A stretch of 5,500 bases of DNA from Spirosoma sp. Lineage in GTDB: Bacteria > Bacteroidota > Bacteroidia > Cytophagales > Spirosomataceae. A program made the translations under genes and the position numbers. Location: positions 1-5,500 of the forward strand of contig JANXVQ010000681.1 in the NCBI GenBank assembly GCA_025351545.1, written 5' to 3'. How positions within the stretch are numbered: position 1 is the first letter of the stretch; each line of letters opens with the position of its first letter. Below are positions 1 to 5,023 of this stretch, one piece after another. The notes under the pieces are model-generated. The model was not told the origin of the DNA and did not search any database. It saw nothing but the letters and a program-made list of their open reading frames with translations.

Positions 1-80
1 TGACGAATAGCCTGCGCTTGTTCAGGATTGGGCGAAAAACCTGATTCGGCCCAAAGGTCTTCGAGTAAAGGTTGGGGCAT
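1..80 (-). CDS. N-terminal fragment of a probable UvrD-like (superfamily 1) helicase
   Basis: The complement of the first 80 bases opens with ATG (80-78) and encodes 26 residues before the window ends. The peptide begins MPQPLLEDLW and contains FSPNPEQAQAIR at residues 15-26. The N-P-E-Q-x-x-A-I pattern is the Q-motif-like entry of UvrD/PcrA/Rep helicases, which normally lies about ten residues before the Walker A loop; that loop would lie outside the window. An in-frame TAA at 101-99 limits the start, so ATG at 80 is the natural choice, with TTG at 92-90 as a weak alternative. The gene is divergent from the RloA-like gene, and helicases of this type are common in defence islands. The fragment is short, so the family call rests on one motif. 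Another P-loop helicase or nuclease-helicase is possible. Confidence 0.5.
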   Translation of the reverse strand, partial: MPQPLLEDLWAESGFSPNPEQAQAIR

Positions 81-106
81 AAAATACAGCAATCTGAATT
101 ATATGG

Positions 107-134
107 GCAAATATCGCGTTATTTGTGCAAATAA
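107..134. promoter_or_regulatory. Triple half-site operator candidate in the divergent promoter gap
   Basis: A perfect 16-bp palindrome, TTATTTG-TG-CAAATAA, lies at 119-134. A further CAAATA at 108-113 pairs with TATTTG at 120-125, and GCAAATA recurs as a direct repeat at 107-113 and 127-133, exactly 20 bp apart. The element sits in the 69-bp gap between the divergent helicase-like and RloA-like genes, so a bound factor could control both. TATTTG also partly resembles the Bacteroidota -7 box (TAnnTTTG), so the same bases may include promoter elements. No binding protein can be named. Confidence 0.45.
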
Positions 135-149
135 AGACCACATTCGGCT

Positions 150-1544
150 ATGTTGGTGCAATTTTCTGTTCAGAACTACAAATCGTTCCGCGACGAGGCC
201 AAGCTTAGTATGCTGGCATCGGGCTACGACAAAGACCCGCTCACCGAAGCCAACCTGATTGCAGGTGAGCTAACTGGTCCGGTTCGGTTGTTACGGACAG
301 CCGCCATTTACGGAGCCAATGCCGCCGGCAAAAGCAAGCTGGTGGAAGCCATGCACGTAATGCGGCTGTTTATTTTGCGGTCGGCAGCCAGCACGGGGCA
401 GAAAATCCCGGTCGTGCCATTTCGTCTGAACCCCGAAACCGAGCAGGCTCCTTCGGAGTTTGAACTGGTTTTTTTGCACGAAGGTGACCTATTTCGGTAT
501 GGTTTTGCGGCTACAGCCGATCATATTGTAGCTGAGTGGCTATTTTGCCGGCCCGATTTGGTACGTCCTAAAACAAAAGAGATCGAGATCTTCTACCGCG
601 ATGGACAGACCTTCGACGCCGTGCATCCGCGTCAGTTCAAGATTGGAGCCAGACTAATCAAAGACGGTATGATCCGGCCCGACGCGCTGCTGCTGTCGGT
701 GGCGGCTCAGTTCAACGAAGTGCTGGCCCAGCGTGTGTTTGGCTGGCTTGGCCGCTTCAACATCATTTCGGGCTTGCAGGAGGAAGGCTACGAAGGTTTT
801 ACGGTCAGTAAGGTGATGCACCCCACCGGCAAAGGAGCCATCATGGGATTTTTGCGGGAGGCTGACCTCGGCATTACCGACGTTCGGGTACGGGCCATCG
901 AACACGAAAGCGATTTGCCGGGAAACCTGCCGTCTGACCTGCGGGAACGACTCACAGAAGCCCTAACCGAAAAAGATGGGCTGATTTTCGGCGGGGCCAA
1001 AGCTGTGCATCGGGTTTATGACTCGTCGGGCAACCGGACGGGTGTGCTGGAGTTTGACATGGAAGATGAATCGTCAGGAACGCAGAAATACTTTGCCCTG
1101 TCGGGGCCGATACTGGAGACGTTGCAACAGGGCGACGTGCTGGTGATTGACGAACTGGAATCGAAGTTGCACCCAAATCTGGTGCAGAGGCTTGTGGGCC
1201 TGTTTCATTCTCCGGTTACCAACCCACGCAATGCCCAGCTTATTTTCAATACCCACGACAGCAACCTGCTGACCGCCGAAAGCCCTTCTGATGCAGGCAT
1301 TGCCACTCCCCTGCTTCGGCGCGACCAGATTTGGTTTGTCAAAAAAGACCGATACGGCGCGTCGTCGTTGTATTCATTAGCCGGTTTCAAAACGGACCAA
1401 GTGCGCAAGACCGATGACTTCCGGGAAAAATACCTGCAGGGTCGGTACGGGGCAGTACCCTACCTCAATGAATACGAAGAAGGCGTTGGCCAGTTGGTCC
1501 AATCAACGCAAGATCATTCAGCAGAGCCGGTCGGTGTTTTATGA
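150..1544 (+). CDS. RloA-like AAA/ABC-type ATPase (AAA15 class)
   Basis: The 464-residue protein starts MLVQFSVQNYKSF, the usual opening of RloA/AAA15 ATPases, which supports ATG at 150 although no Shine-Dalgarno sequence is visible. Walker A is GANAAGKS at 55-62. An ABC-type signature ESSGTQK lies at 307-313. Walker B is VLVIDE at 330-335, followed by a D-loop-like ESKLHP, and the switch is NTHD at 367-370. The C-terminal FREKYLQGRYGAVPYL (424-439) is typical of the family. The protein should be a cytosolic ATPase that dimerises through its ABC heads, and all nucleotide-binding motifs are intact. The stop overlaps the RloB-like start by ATGA, so the two are almost certainly co-translated partners. 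In known families such ATPases sense infection or control a toxic nuclease partner; that role is inferred here. The name recalls restriction-linked orf A, but no restriction-modification genes are visible in this window. Confidence 0.88.
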   Translation: MLVQFSVQNYKSFRDEAKLSMLASGYDKDPLTEANLIAGELTGPVRLLRTAAIYGANAAGKSKLVEAMHVMRLFILRSAASTGQKIPVVPFRLNPETEQAPSEFELVFLHEGDLFRYGFAATADHIVAEWLFCRPDLVRPKTKEIEIFYRDGQTFDAVHPRQFKIGARLIKDGMIRPDALLLSVAAQFNEVLAQRVFGWLGRFNIISGLQEEGYEGFTVSKVMHPTGKGAIMGFLREADLGITDVRVRAIEHESDLPGNLPSDLRERLTEALTEKDGLIFGGAKAVHRVYDSSGNRTGVLEFDMEDESSGTQKYFALSGPILETLQQGDVLVIDELESKLHPNLVQRLVGLFHSPVTNPRNAQLIFNTHDSNLLTAESPSDAGIATPLLRRDQIWFVKKDRYGASSLYSLAGFKTDQVRKTDDFREKYLQGRYGAVPYLNEYEEGVGQLVQSTQDHSAEPVGVL

Positions 1545-2266
1545 GACGATTGGACAAAGCCGTACTTGAAGCCGAACAGCGGGAACAACGCCGACTGGCT
1601 AAACGTAAACCGTTTTTGCTAACGCGCAGCGATTTGGCAACCGACATCACGCAACGATTACTGATTATTACCGAAGGGGTAAATACAGAGGTTAGCTATT
1701 TTCGTCAGTTTGAGCAGCCTACAATTAGGCTCAAAGCGGTTGGAACTGGCTTCAATACCCTTTCTTTAGTACGCCGGGCCGAACAGATTCGGGCTGAAGA
1801 AGCCGCCAAAGGTCGCCATTACGATCAGGTTTGGTGCGTCTTTGACCGGGACGACTTTCCGGCGCAGGACTTTAACGAAGCCGTCCGACTGGCCGAGCAA
1901 TTATTTGGGCCGGGTCGGGTGGCCTACTCCAACCAGGCGTTTGAGTACTGGCTTTTGCTCCACTTTTTGGATCACCAGGGCGGAGCCATGCACCGCCGGC
2001 AATACAATGACCGGCTCAACGAGTGCCTACAGTCATTTGGACCGCCCGGCGAACCGATTCGGTACGACGGCCAGGATAGCAAACTGATTAGCAATGAATT
2101 CTTCGACTTATTGCTGGCTGTTGACTCGAAAACTGATAAGCCGCACATCCGCCAGGCCATCGAACGGGCCGAACGCCTATATGATCAATACGACCACAGT
2201 AGTCCCGCCACAGAGGAGTCCTCGACTACTGTGTGGCGGTTGGTGAAGGTTATTTTAGGTGGGTAG
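1541..2266 (+). CDS. RloB-like protein, TOPRIM-like putative nuclease partner of the ATPase
   Basis: The 241-residue protein has the RloB layout. A basic N-terminal extension (residues 1-25) precedes LIITEGVNTE at 41-50, then VWCVFDRDDF at 97-106, SNQAFEYWLLLHF at 130-142, and a C-terminal SSTTVWRLVKVIL at 227-239. E45 together with D102 and D104 forms the E...DxD pattern of TOPRIM-type metal sites, so a nuclease activity is plausible but unproved. The FE-x-WLLLHF block is the most diagnostic part of the family. The usual Asn-Pro before the C-terminal S/T-T-V segment appears to be Ser-Ser here. Its ATG overlaps the end of the RloA-like gene (ATGA), implying translational coupling and fixed stoichiometry. 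By memory the pair corresponds to RloA/RloB and to the lactococcal AbiL abortive-infection type. The family assignment is firm; the defence role is inferred. Confidence 0.85.
   Translation: MRRLDKAVLEAEQREQRRLAKRKPFLLTRSDLATDITQRLLIITEGVNTEVSYFRQFEQPTIRLKAVGTGFNTLSLVRRAEQIRAEEAAKGRHYDQVWCVFDRDDFPAQDFNEAVRLAEQLFGPGRVAYSNQAFEYWLLLHFLDHQGGAMHRRQYNDRLNECLQSFGPPGEPIRYDGQDSKLISNEFFDLLLAVDSKTDKPHIRQAIERAERLYDQYDHSSPATEESSTTVWRLVKVILGG
2195..2239. repeat. Overlapping, mutually exclusive inverted repeats in the 3' end of the RloB-like gene
   Basis: CACAGTAGT (2195-2203) pairs perfectly with ACTACTGTG (2225-2233). CCGCCACA (2205-2212) pairs perfectly with TGTGGCGG (2232-2239). The two right arms share two bases, and the 5' arm of the second stem lies in the loop of the first. 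A small GAGGA-G-TCCTC dyad occupies 2213-2223. No T-tract follows, so this is not a standard intrinsic terminator. It lies within codons for the hydrophilic tail HSSPATEESSTT, so it must satisfy both coding and any structural role. Confidence 0.6.
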
Positions 2267-2310
2267 GGGAATTTTAATGCTGGGGTAACCAGGCTCACTA
2301 TCTGAGATTT

Positions 2311-2643
2311 ATGCTGAAAAGGAAAAATTTTTCTGAAAAAAATAGCTGTAGTAATAGCGTAACAGTTTCAAGTAACGAAGCTGAAACCCCTAAAAAAGAC
2401 TCTGATGATGGATTTGTTAAATGATATAAAGTATATAGAAACAGTAAAATTATTCAAAATTTGAGAACTATATCACGTTCAAAAAACAGGCTTGGAACTA
2501 AATTGATTAGAGTTGCATTTGAGCAATTGGTTGACGTATGCACCAAAGAAAAAAATATAAAACCTTACAATATGCAAAATTGGTGCTTAAGGTTGACAAA
2601 TCGCATTAGATACATTTATCTGCCAACGAATTTGGCTTTATGA
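2311..2643 (+). pseudogene. Stop-interrupted reading frame upstream of the XRE-ImmA gene
   Basis: This AT-rich stretch fills most of the 373-bp gap between the RloB-like and XRE-ImmA genes. An ATG at 2311 opens 37 codons (MLKRKNFSEKNSCSNS...), ending at TGA 2422-2424. The same frame then stays open for 72 codons to TGA 2641-2643, giving ...KLIRVAFEQLVDVC...PTNLAL. Only one internal stop in about 110 codons is unusual at this AT content, where several would be expected, so the frame may be a decayed gene broken by a TGG-to-TGA change. Its final TTATGA overlaps the next gene's ATG by ATGA, as in a coupled operon. A 60-codon version from TTG 2461 is also possible. I do not recognise the product. 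It could still be chance, and promoter elements for the downstream gene may lie here (TTGACA at 2593-2598), but none is convincing. Confidence 0.35.
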
Positions 2644-3704
2644 AACAAACCTTAGCCGAGCGATTCTTAACTGCTCGCAACATGGCCGGGCTATCACTGC
2701 AACAACTTGCTGATCGGTTAGAAAACCGCATCACTAAGCAGGCTCTACACAAGTATGAGCAAGGGAAAGCGATGCCCGATAGCGAAGGATTATTTCGGTT
2801 GGCAGAAGCCCTAAGCGTTCCAGCGGATTATTTCCTGCGAACCGAATCCGTCGAGTTGCGAAACATTGAATTTCGTAAGCGGACCAGCAAACTGACAAAA
2901 ACAGAAGAAAATTCAATATTGGCCCGCGTCACGGAGCGACTTGAACGGTACTATGAACTGGAAAACCTGATTGGAGAACTCCCCCGGTTTAAAAACCCGC
3001 TGCTCGATACACTAATTCATTCGCGAGAGGATGTTGAGCAAGCTGCCAATAAATTGCGTAAAATTTGGAATCTGGGTACCGACCCAATCCCAAACGTGCT
3101 CGAAATGCTGGAAGAGCGTTGTCTAAAAGTGCTCTCGATTACGGCATCTGAAGCTTTCGATGGATTGGCTGCGCACATTGGCAATAGTTTATATGAAGAA
3201 AACCCGGTCATTGTTATCAATGACTTTTTTAATATAGTGCGTCAGCGTTTTACCGCCATCCATGAGTTGGCTCACCTCGCTCTAAGGTTTCCCCCTGACA
3301 TGAGTACACGTGATATCGAAACGCTGTGCCACGGCTTTACAGCCGCGTTTCTCATTCCTCGTGAACGGTTTGTTAGTGCGCTGTCGGCCCGTCGTCGACA
3401 GATTTCAGTGCAGGAGCTTATTGAGATGAAAGCCTATTACGGTGTATCGATACAGGCAATCATGCGCAGGGCGAAAGATTTAGAAATTATCAATGATGCG
3501 ACCTATACCGGCTTTTCGATCTACTTCAACAAACGGGGTTGGCGGAAAAATGAGCCGGGACTTTATGTGGGCGAGGAGCGCACCATGCGTTTTCACCGAC
3601 TGCTTTACCGGGCAGCCGCCGAAGGCCTTATATCGCTGGATAAGGCAGCCTCTCTCAATAACCAATCACTAACAGAATTTCGGGAAAATTTTAAGATCGT
3701 GTAA
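2640..3704 (+). CDS. XRE-family HTH regulator fused to ImmA/IrrE zinc metallopeptidase
   Basis: The 354-residue protein has an XRE-type helix-turn-helix at about residues 5-66. LSLQQLADRL (18-27), TKQALHKYEQGKAMP (32-46) and LFRLAEALSVPADYF (51-65) are classic positions of that fold. A helical linker (about 85-145) leads to an ImmA/IrrE (COG2856-type) domain at about 150-275. HELAH at 208-212 supplies two zinc-binding histidines and the catalytic Glu209. IETLCHGFTAAFLIP (226-240) gives the third ligand, most likely Glu227. The remaining C-terminal region (about 290-354) is less recognisable. Such fusions bind DNA and, by analogy with ImmA on ImmR and IrrE on DdrO, may cleave a regulator; here regulator and protease are one chain. 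The start is ATG 2640, which overlaps the upstream broken frame by ATGA. The PIN-domain gene follows after 28 bp, making a likely two-gene module. Confidence 0.9.
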   Translation: MKQTLAERFLTARNMAGLSLQQLADRLENRITKQALHKYEQGKAMPDSEGLFRLAEALSVPADYFLRTESVELRNIEFRKRTSKLTKTEENSILARVTERLERYYELENLIGELPRFKNPLLDTLIHSREDVEQAANKLRKIWNLGTDPIPNVLEMLEERCLKVLSITASEAFDGLAAHIGNSLYEENPVIVINDFFNIVRQRFTAIHELAHLALRFPPDMSTRDIETLCHGFTAAFLIPRERFVSALSARRRQISVQELIEMKAYYGVSIQAIMRRAKDLEIINDATYTGFSIYFNKRGWRKNEPGLYVGEERTMRFHRLLYRAAAEGLISLDKAASLNNQSLTEFRENFKIV

Positions 3705-3732
3705 ACTACTATTTATACGTACCGCCTGGCTG

Positions 3733-4311
3733 ATGCTTCGGCACTTTGATATGAATCAGACTAATCAACCAGAGCAGTGCGTGGCCGATGCAGCCATATT
3801 GCTTGACTTAAAAGATACACAGTTACTACCGGCTCTGCTGGATAGCGACGTACGTCTAATAACAACTCCACTTGTTATGAACAACTTGGATAGAGCCCAC
3901 CGGCGCGAACTACAGATGTACAATGAACATGTAATTGTTGTGGTAGCAGACGAGGCCGAAATGAACGCACTCTTAGCCGAGGTTGGCCCAGCTAACAAAA
4001 TGACTGGTTCCGACAGGTTGATGTGTCGAATGGCCAAACGAATGAAGTTACCCCTGCTGACAGGGTGTAGTTGGTTGCAAGGGGATGCTGAACGGCAAGG
4101 CTTGCGGGTGCGAACACTTGTATGGGTATTGGATCGGTTAGTGACAAATCGTATAATGTCTCCAGCCAATGCTGCCCGACGGTTGAGCGAGCTACAACGG
4201 TCAAATCTATGGCTCAATAAAAAGCTATGCCGGGAATATATTATGTATTGGCATAAGCTAAGTCAGCCCAACATAATTTTGACAGACTTAAAGAAGACCC
4301 TTTATTCATAA
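3733..4311 (+). CDS. PIN-domain protein with a degenerate active site, partner of XRE-ImmA
   Basis: The 192-residue protein follows the PIN pattern: VADAAILLDL (17-26) with first acid D19, TTPLVMNNL (44-52), a helix-strand section, then SDRLMCRMAKRMKLPLLTGC (93-112) and the C-terminal lid RTLVWVLDRLV (127-137). PIN RNases normally use four acids. Here the Glu of the V-x-x-E-L segment is Asn (N51, beside N50), and the Asp of LLTGD is Cys (C112). Only D19 and D94 remain, so RNase activity may be reduced or lost. ATG 3733 is used, with ATG 3751 (residue 7) equally possible since neither has a clear ribosome site; D19 is kept either way. The gene lies 28 bp after the XRE-ImmA gene, and pairing of a COG2856-type protein with a PIN protein is a recognised toxin-antitoxin-like arrangement. 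The fold call is good; the function is uncertain. Confidence 0.75.
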   Translation: MLRHFDMNQTNQPEQCVADAAILLDLKDTQLLPALLDSDVRLITTPLVMNNLDRAHRRELQMYNEHVIVVVADEAEMNALLAEVGPANKMTGSDRLMCRMAKRMKLPLLTGCSWLQGDAERQGLRVRTLVWVLDRLVTNRIMSPANAARRLSELQRSNLWLNKKLCREYIMYWHKLSQPNIILTDLKKTLYS

Positions 4312-4322
4312 TGTCTGACAAT

Positions 4323-4389
4323 GTGTCGGCAAACAATATACTGGCATGGTCGGTGTCAGTAAAAGTAGATAGGTCGTCATACGTGTCAG
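4323..4389 (+). repeat. GTGTCRG motif repeated at 30-bp intervals
   Basis: GTGTCGG occurs at 4323-4329, GTGTCAG at 4353-4359 and GTGTCAG at 4383-4389, with starts exactly 30 bp apart. Extra TGTCTG (4312-4317, inside the palindrome TGTCTGACA) and TGTCAG (4392-4397) copies flank them. The copies lie just after the PIN gene stop. Regular spacing near three helical turns is compatible with a set of protein-binding sites. The units are short, so chance is a real possibility, and the flanking sequences do not match well enough for a CRISPR or true iteron array. Confidence 0.3.
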
Positions 4390-4418
4390 CCTGTCAGTCA
4401 CCAAACCTTGTAACCACA

Positions 4419-4442
4419 AAGGCTTATGCATAAAAAAGCCTT
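4419..4442. repeat. Inverted repeat competing with the adjacent terminator-like stem
   Basis: AAGGCTT (4419-4425) pairs with AAGCCTT (4436-4442) around a 10-base loop. The loop edge also forms the perfect palindrome TTATGCATAA (4424-4433). The right arm is shared with the 5' arm of the 4437-4481 stem, so only one of the two hairpins can form in one RNA. This is the arrangement expected of an attenuator or anti-terminator, though no controlled gene is evident. Confidence 0.45.
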
Positions 4443-4481
4443 CAGAAGGACGAACCGTTAGCGCGGCCGCTCCCGAAGGCT
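4432..4481 (-). terminator. Intrinsic terminator candidate for minus-strand transcription
   Basis: AGCCTTC (4437-4443) pairs with GAAGGCT (4475-4481), and the stem can be extended inside by GGA (4448-4450) with TCC (4471-4473). Read on the minus strand, the stem is followed directly by a run of T (complement of A4432-A4437, of which the last base belongs to the stem). That is the form of an intrinsic terminator for leftward transcription. On the plus strand the stem is followed by GAGAAAAACTC with no U-tract, so it would be poor at stopping read-through from the PIN gene. A NotI-type palindrome GCGGCCGC (4463-4470) lies in the loop. Confidence 0.5.
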
Positions 4482-4694
4482 GAGAAAAACTCAAATACCG
4501 CCATTCTGCATGATGCAGTCAGGGGAAATAAACGGCTTGCCGGCCTTTTGTTGAACTTCTGATTGAGAATCAGAGCACAAAACAAGCACGTTGGTATTTA
4601 CCATACAAGCCACTCACTCTGTTTTGTCCATTTCTCCAGAAGATTCTTCTAATCTCACCTCTGCTATCACGCCCGGCTTGGTCCCAGAAGGGAT

Positions 4695-4710
4695 CGTTCG
4701 CCCGTTCGCC
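4695..4710 (+). repeat. Perfect 8-bp tandem duplication
   Basis: CGTTCGCC occurs twice in direct succession at 4695-4702 and 4703-4710. It lies inside the loop of the TCCCAG/CTGGGA pair (4682-4687 with 4729-4734), about 80 bp before the small-protein gene. It may be a replication slip or a pair of binding sites. No function is evident. Confidence 0.5.
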
Positions 4711-4791
4711 TACTATAGCTCGTTCCTACTGGGATGACTTTCTATCGCGTGCAGTATTGAATTGTTGAATACAATCCCCAAAGCCAAAACT

Positions 4792-4962
4792 ATGGCAACT
4801 AATGGTAAACCGGGCGGAGGTCGCCACGGAGCAGTAAAAGACCGGTCTCAGGTATATAATCCTGAAAATGACCGATGGACCAAACGCGATTCCGATACAG
4901 GACGCTTCATGGACCAAAAAGCCGATGGTAAACCCTTCAAAGGGGTGACGAAGGAAAAGTAG
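4792..4962 (+). CDS. 56-residue glycine/lysine-rich conserved-type hypothetical protein
   Basis: The protein starts MATNGKPGGGRHGAVKDRSQ and continues with YNPENDRWTKRD (22-33), TGRFMD (36-41) and a basic GKPFKGVTKEK tail (46-56). It is hydrophilic, rich in Gly, Lys and Arg, with no membrane segment and no cysteine. The G-G-G-R-x-G-A-V, R-S-Q-V-x-N-P and T-G-R-F-M-D-x-K pattern looks like a small hypothetical family I have seen scattered in bacterial accessory regions, but I know of no assigned function. ATG 4792 is preferred; the frame extends upstream to a TTG at 4762, adding ten unremarkable residues. It ends 61 bp before the nucleotidyltransferase gene on the same strand, with a strong hairpin between, so the two are probably one operon. 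Its basic, flexible look would suit a nucleic-acid or partner-binding peptide; this is inference only. Confidence 0.75.
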   Translation: MATNGKPGGGRHGAVKDRSQVYNPENDRWTKRDSDTGRFMDQKADGKPFKGVTKEK

Positions 4963-4972
4963 TTGAACGCGT

Positions 4973-5000
4973 GGTTCCCAGCCATTGATAGCTGGGAACC
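4973..5000. repeat. Perfect 10-bp-stem hairpin between the small gene and the nucleotidyltransferase
   Basis: GGTTCCCAGC (4973-4982) and GCTGGGAACC (4991-5000) form a perfect GC-rich stem with an 8-base loop, CATTGATA. It begins 10 bp after the stop of the small gene and ends 23 bp before the next ATG. No T-tract follows on either strand (TTCGCAAAAAAAC on the plus strand), so simple termination is doubtful. Partial termination, RNA processing, protection of the upstream message or control of the downstream start are all possible. It is the strongest simple hairpin in the window. Confidence 0.75.
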
Positions 5001-5023
5001 TTCGCAAAAAAACTTAGTAATCT

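Larger units (their letters stand above)
4312..4791. other. 480-bp gene-poor region rich in inverted repeats
   Basis: I see no convincing coding frame between the PIN gene and the small protein gene; the open frames on either strand are short and carry no family pattern. The region contains at least eight short dyads, a minus-strand terminator-like hairpin, a spaced GTGTCRG motif and an 8-bp tandem duplication, each listed separately. Notable further dyads are CTGCAT-G-ATGCAG (4506-4518), TCTGATT-GAG-AATCAGA (4558-4574), TGGTA-TT-TACCA (4592-4603) nested inside ACAAAACA/TGTTTTGT (4577-4584 with 4620-4627), AGAAGA-T-TCTTCT (4638-4650), and TCCCAG/CTGGGA (4682-4687 with 4729-4734). It should also hold the promoter of the small-protein gene, but no box is clear. 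Confidence 0.6.

Noticed and set aside
28..258. 76-codon plus-strand frame across the divergent promoter and the start of the ATPase gene
   Set aside because: It is out of frame with the well-supported RloA-like gene, spans the palindromic regulatory gap, and has no family pattern.
2593..2621. Sigma-70-type promoter (TTGACA) before the XRE-ImmA gene
   Set aside because: The matching -10 (TTATCT) is poor, and the spacing to the TACATTTA box is about 5 bp short for the Bacteroidota -33/-7 consensus.
3765..4217. 150-codon minus-strand frame opposite the PIN gene
   Set aside because: It is Ser/Arg-rich with no motif and lies fully antisense to a gene with clear PIN sequence patterns, so it is a shadow frame.
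4323..4397. CRISPR-like array suggested by the 30-bp period
   Set aside because: Only about seven bases repeat per unit, far shorter than CRISPR repeats, and no cas genes are visible.
4437..4481. tRNA or integron attC site suggested by GTTAGCG and GGTTCG-like strings
   Set aside because: No cloverleaf with anticodon and T-arm can be drawn, and no matching RYYYAAC core or L-box pair is seen; a terminator-like hairpin explains the symmetry.
4306..4494. 62-codon minus-strand frame in the gene-poor region
   Set aside because: It reads straight through the terminator-like hairpin and has no conserved look; a non-coding explanation fits better.
4726..5007. 93-codon minus-strand frame over the small-protein gene
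   Set aside because: It is antisense to the better-supported 56-residue protein, crosses the hairpin at 4973-5000 and shows no recognisable domain.
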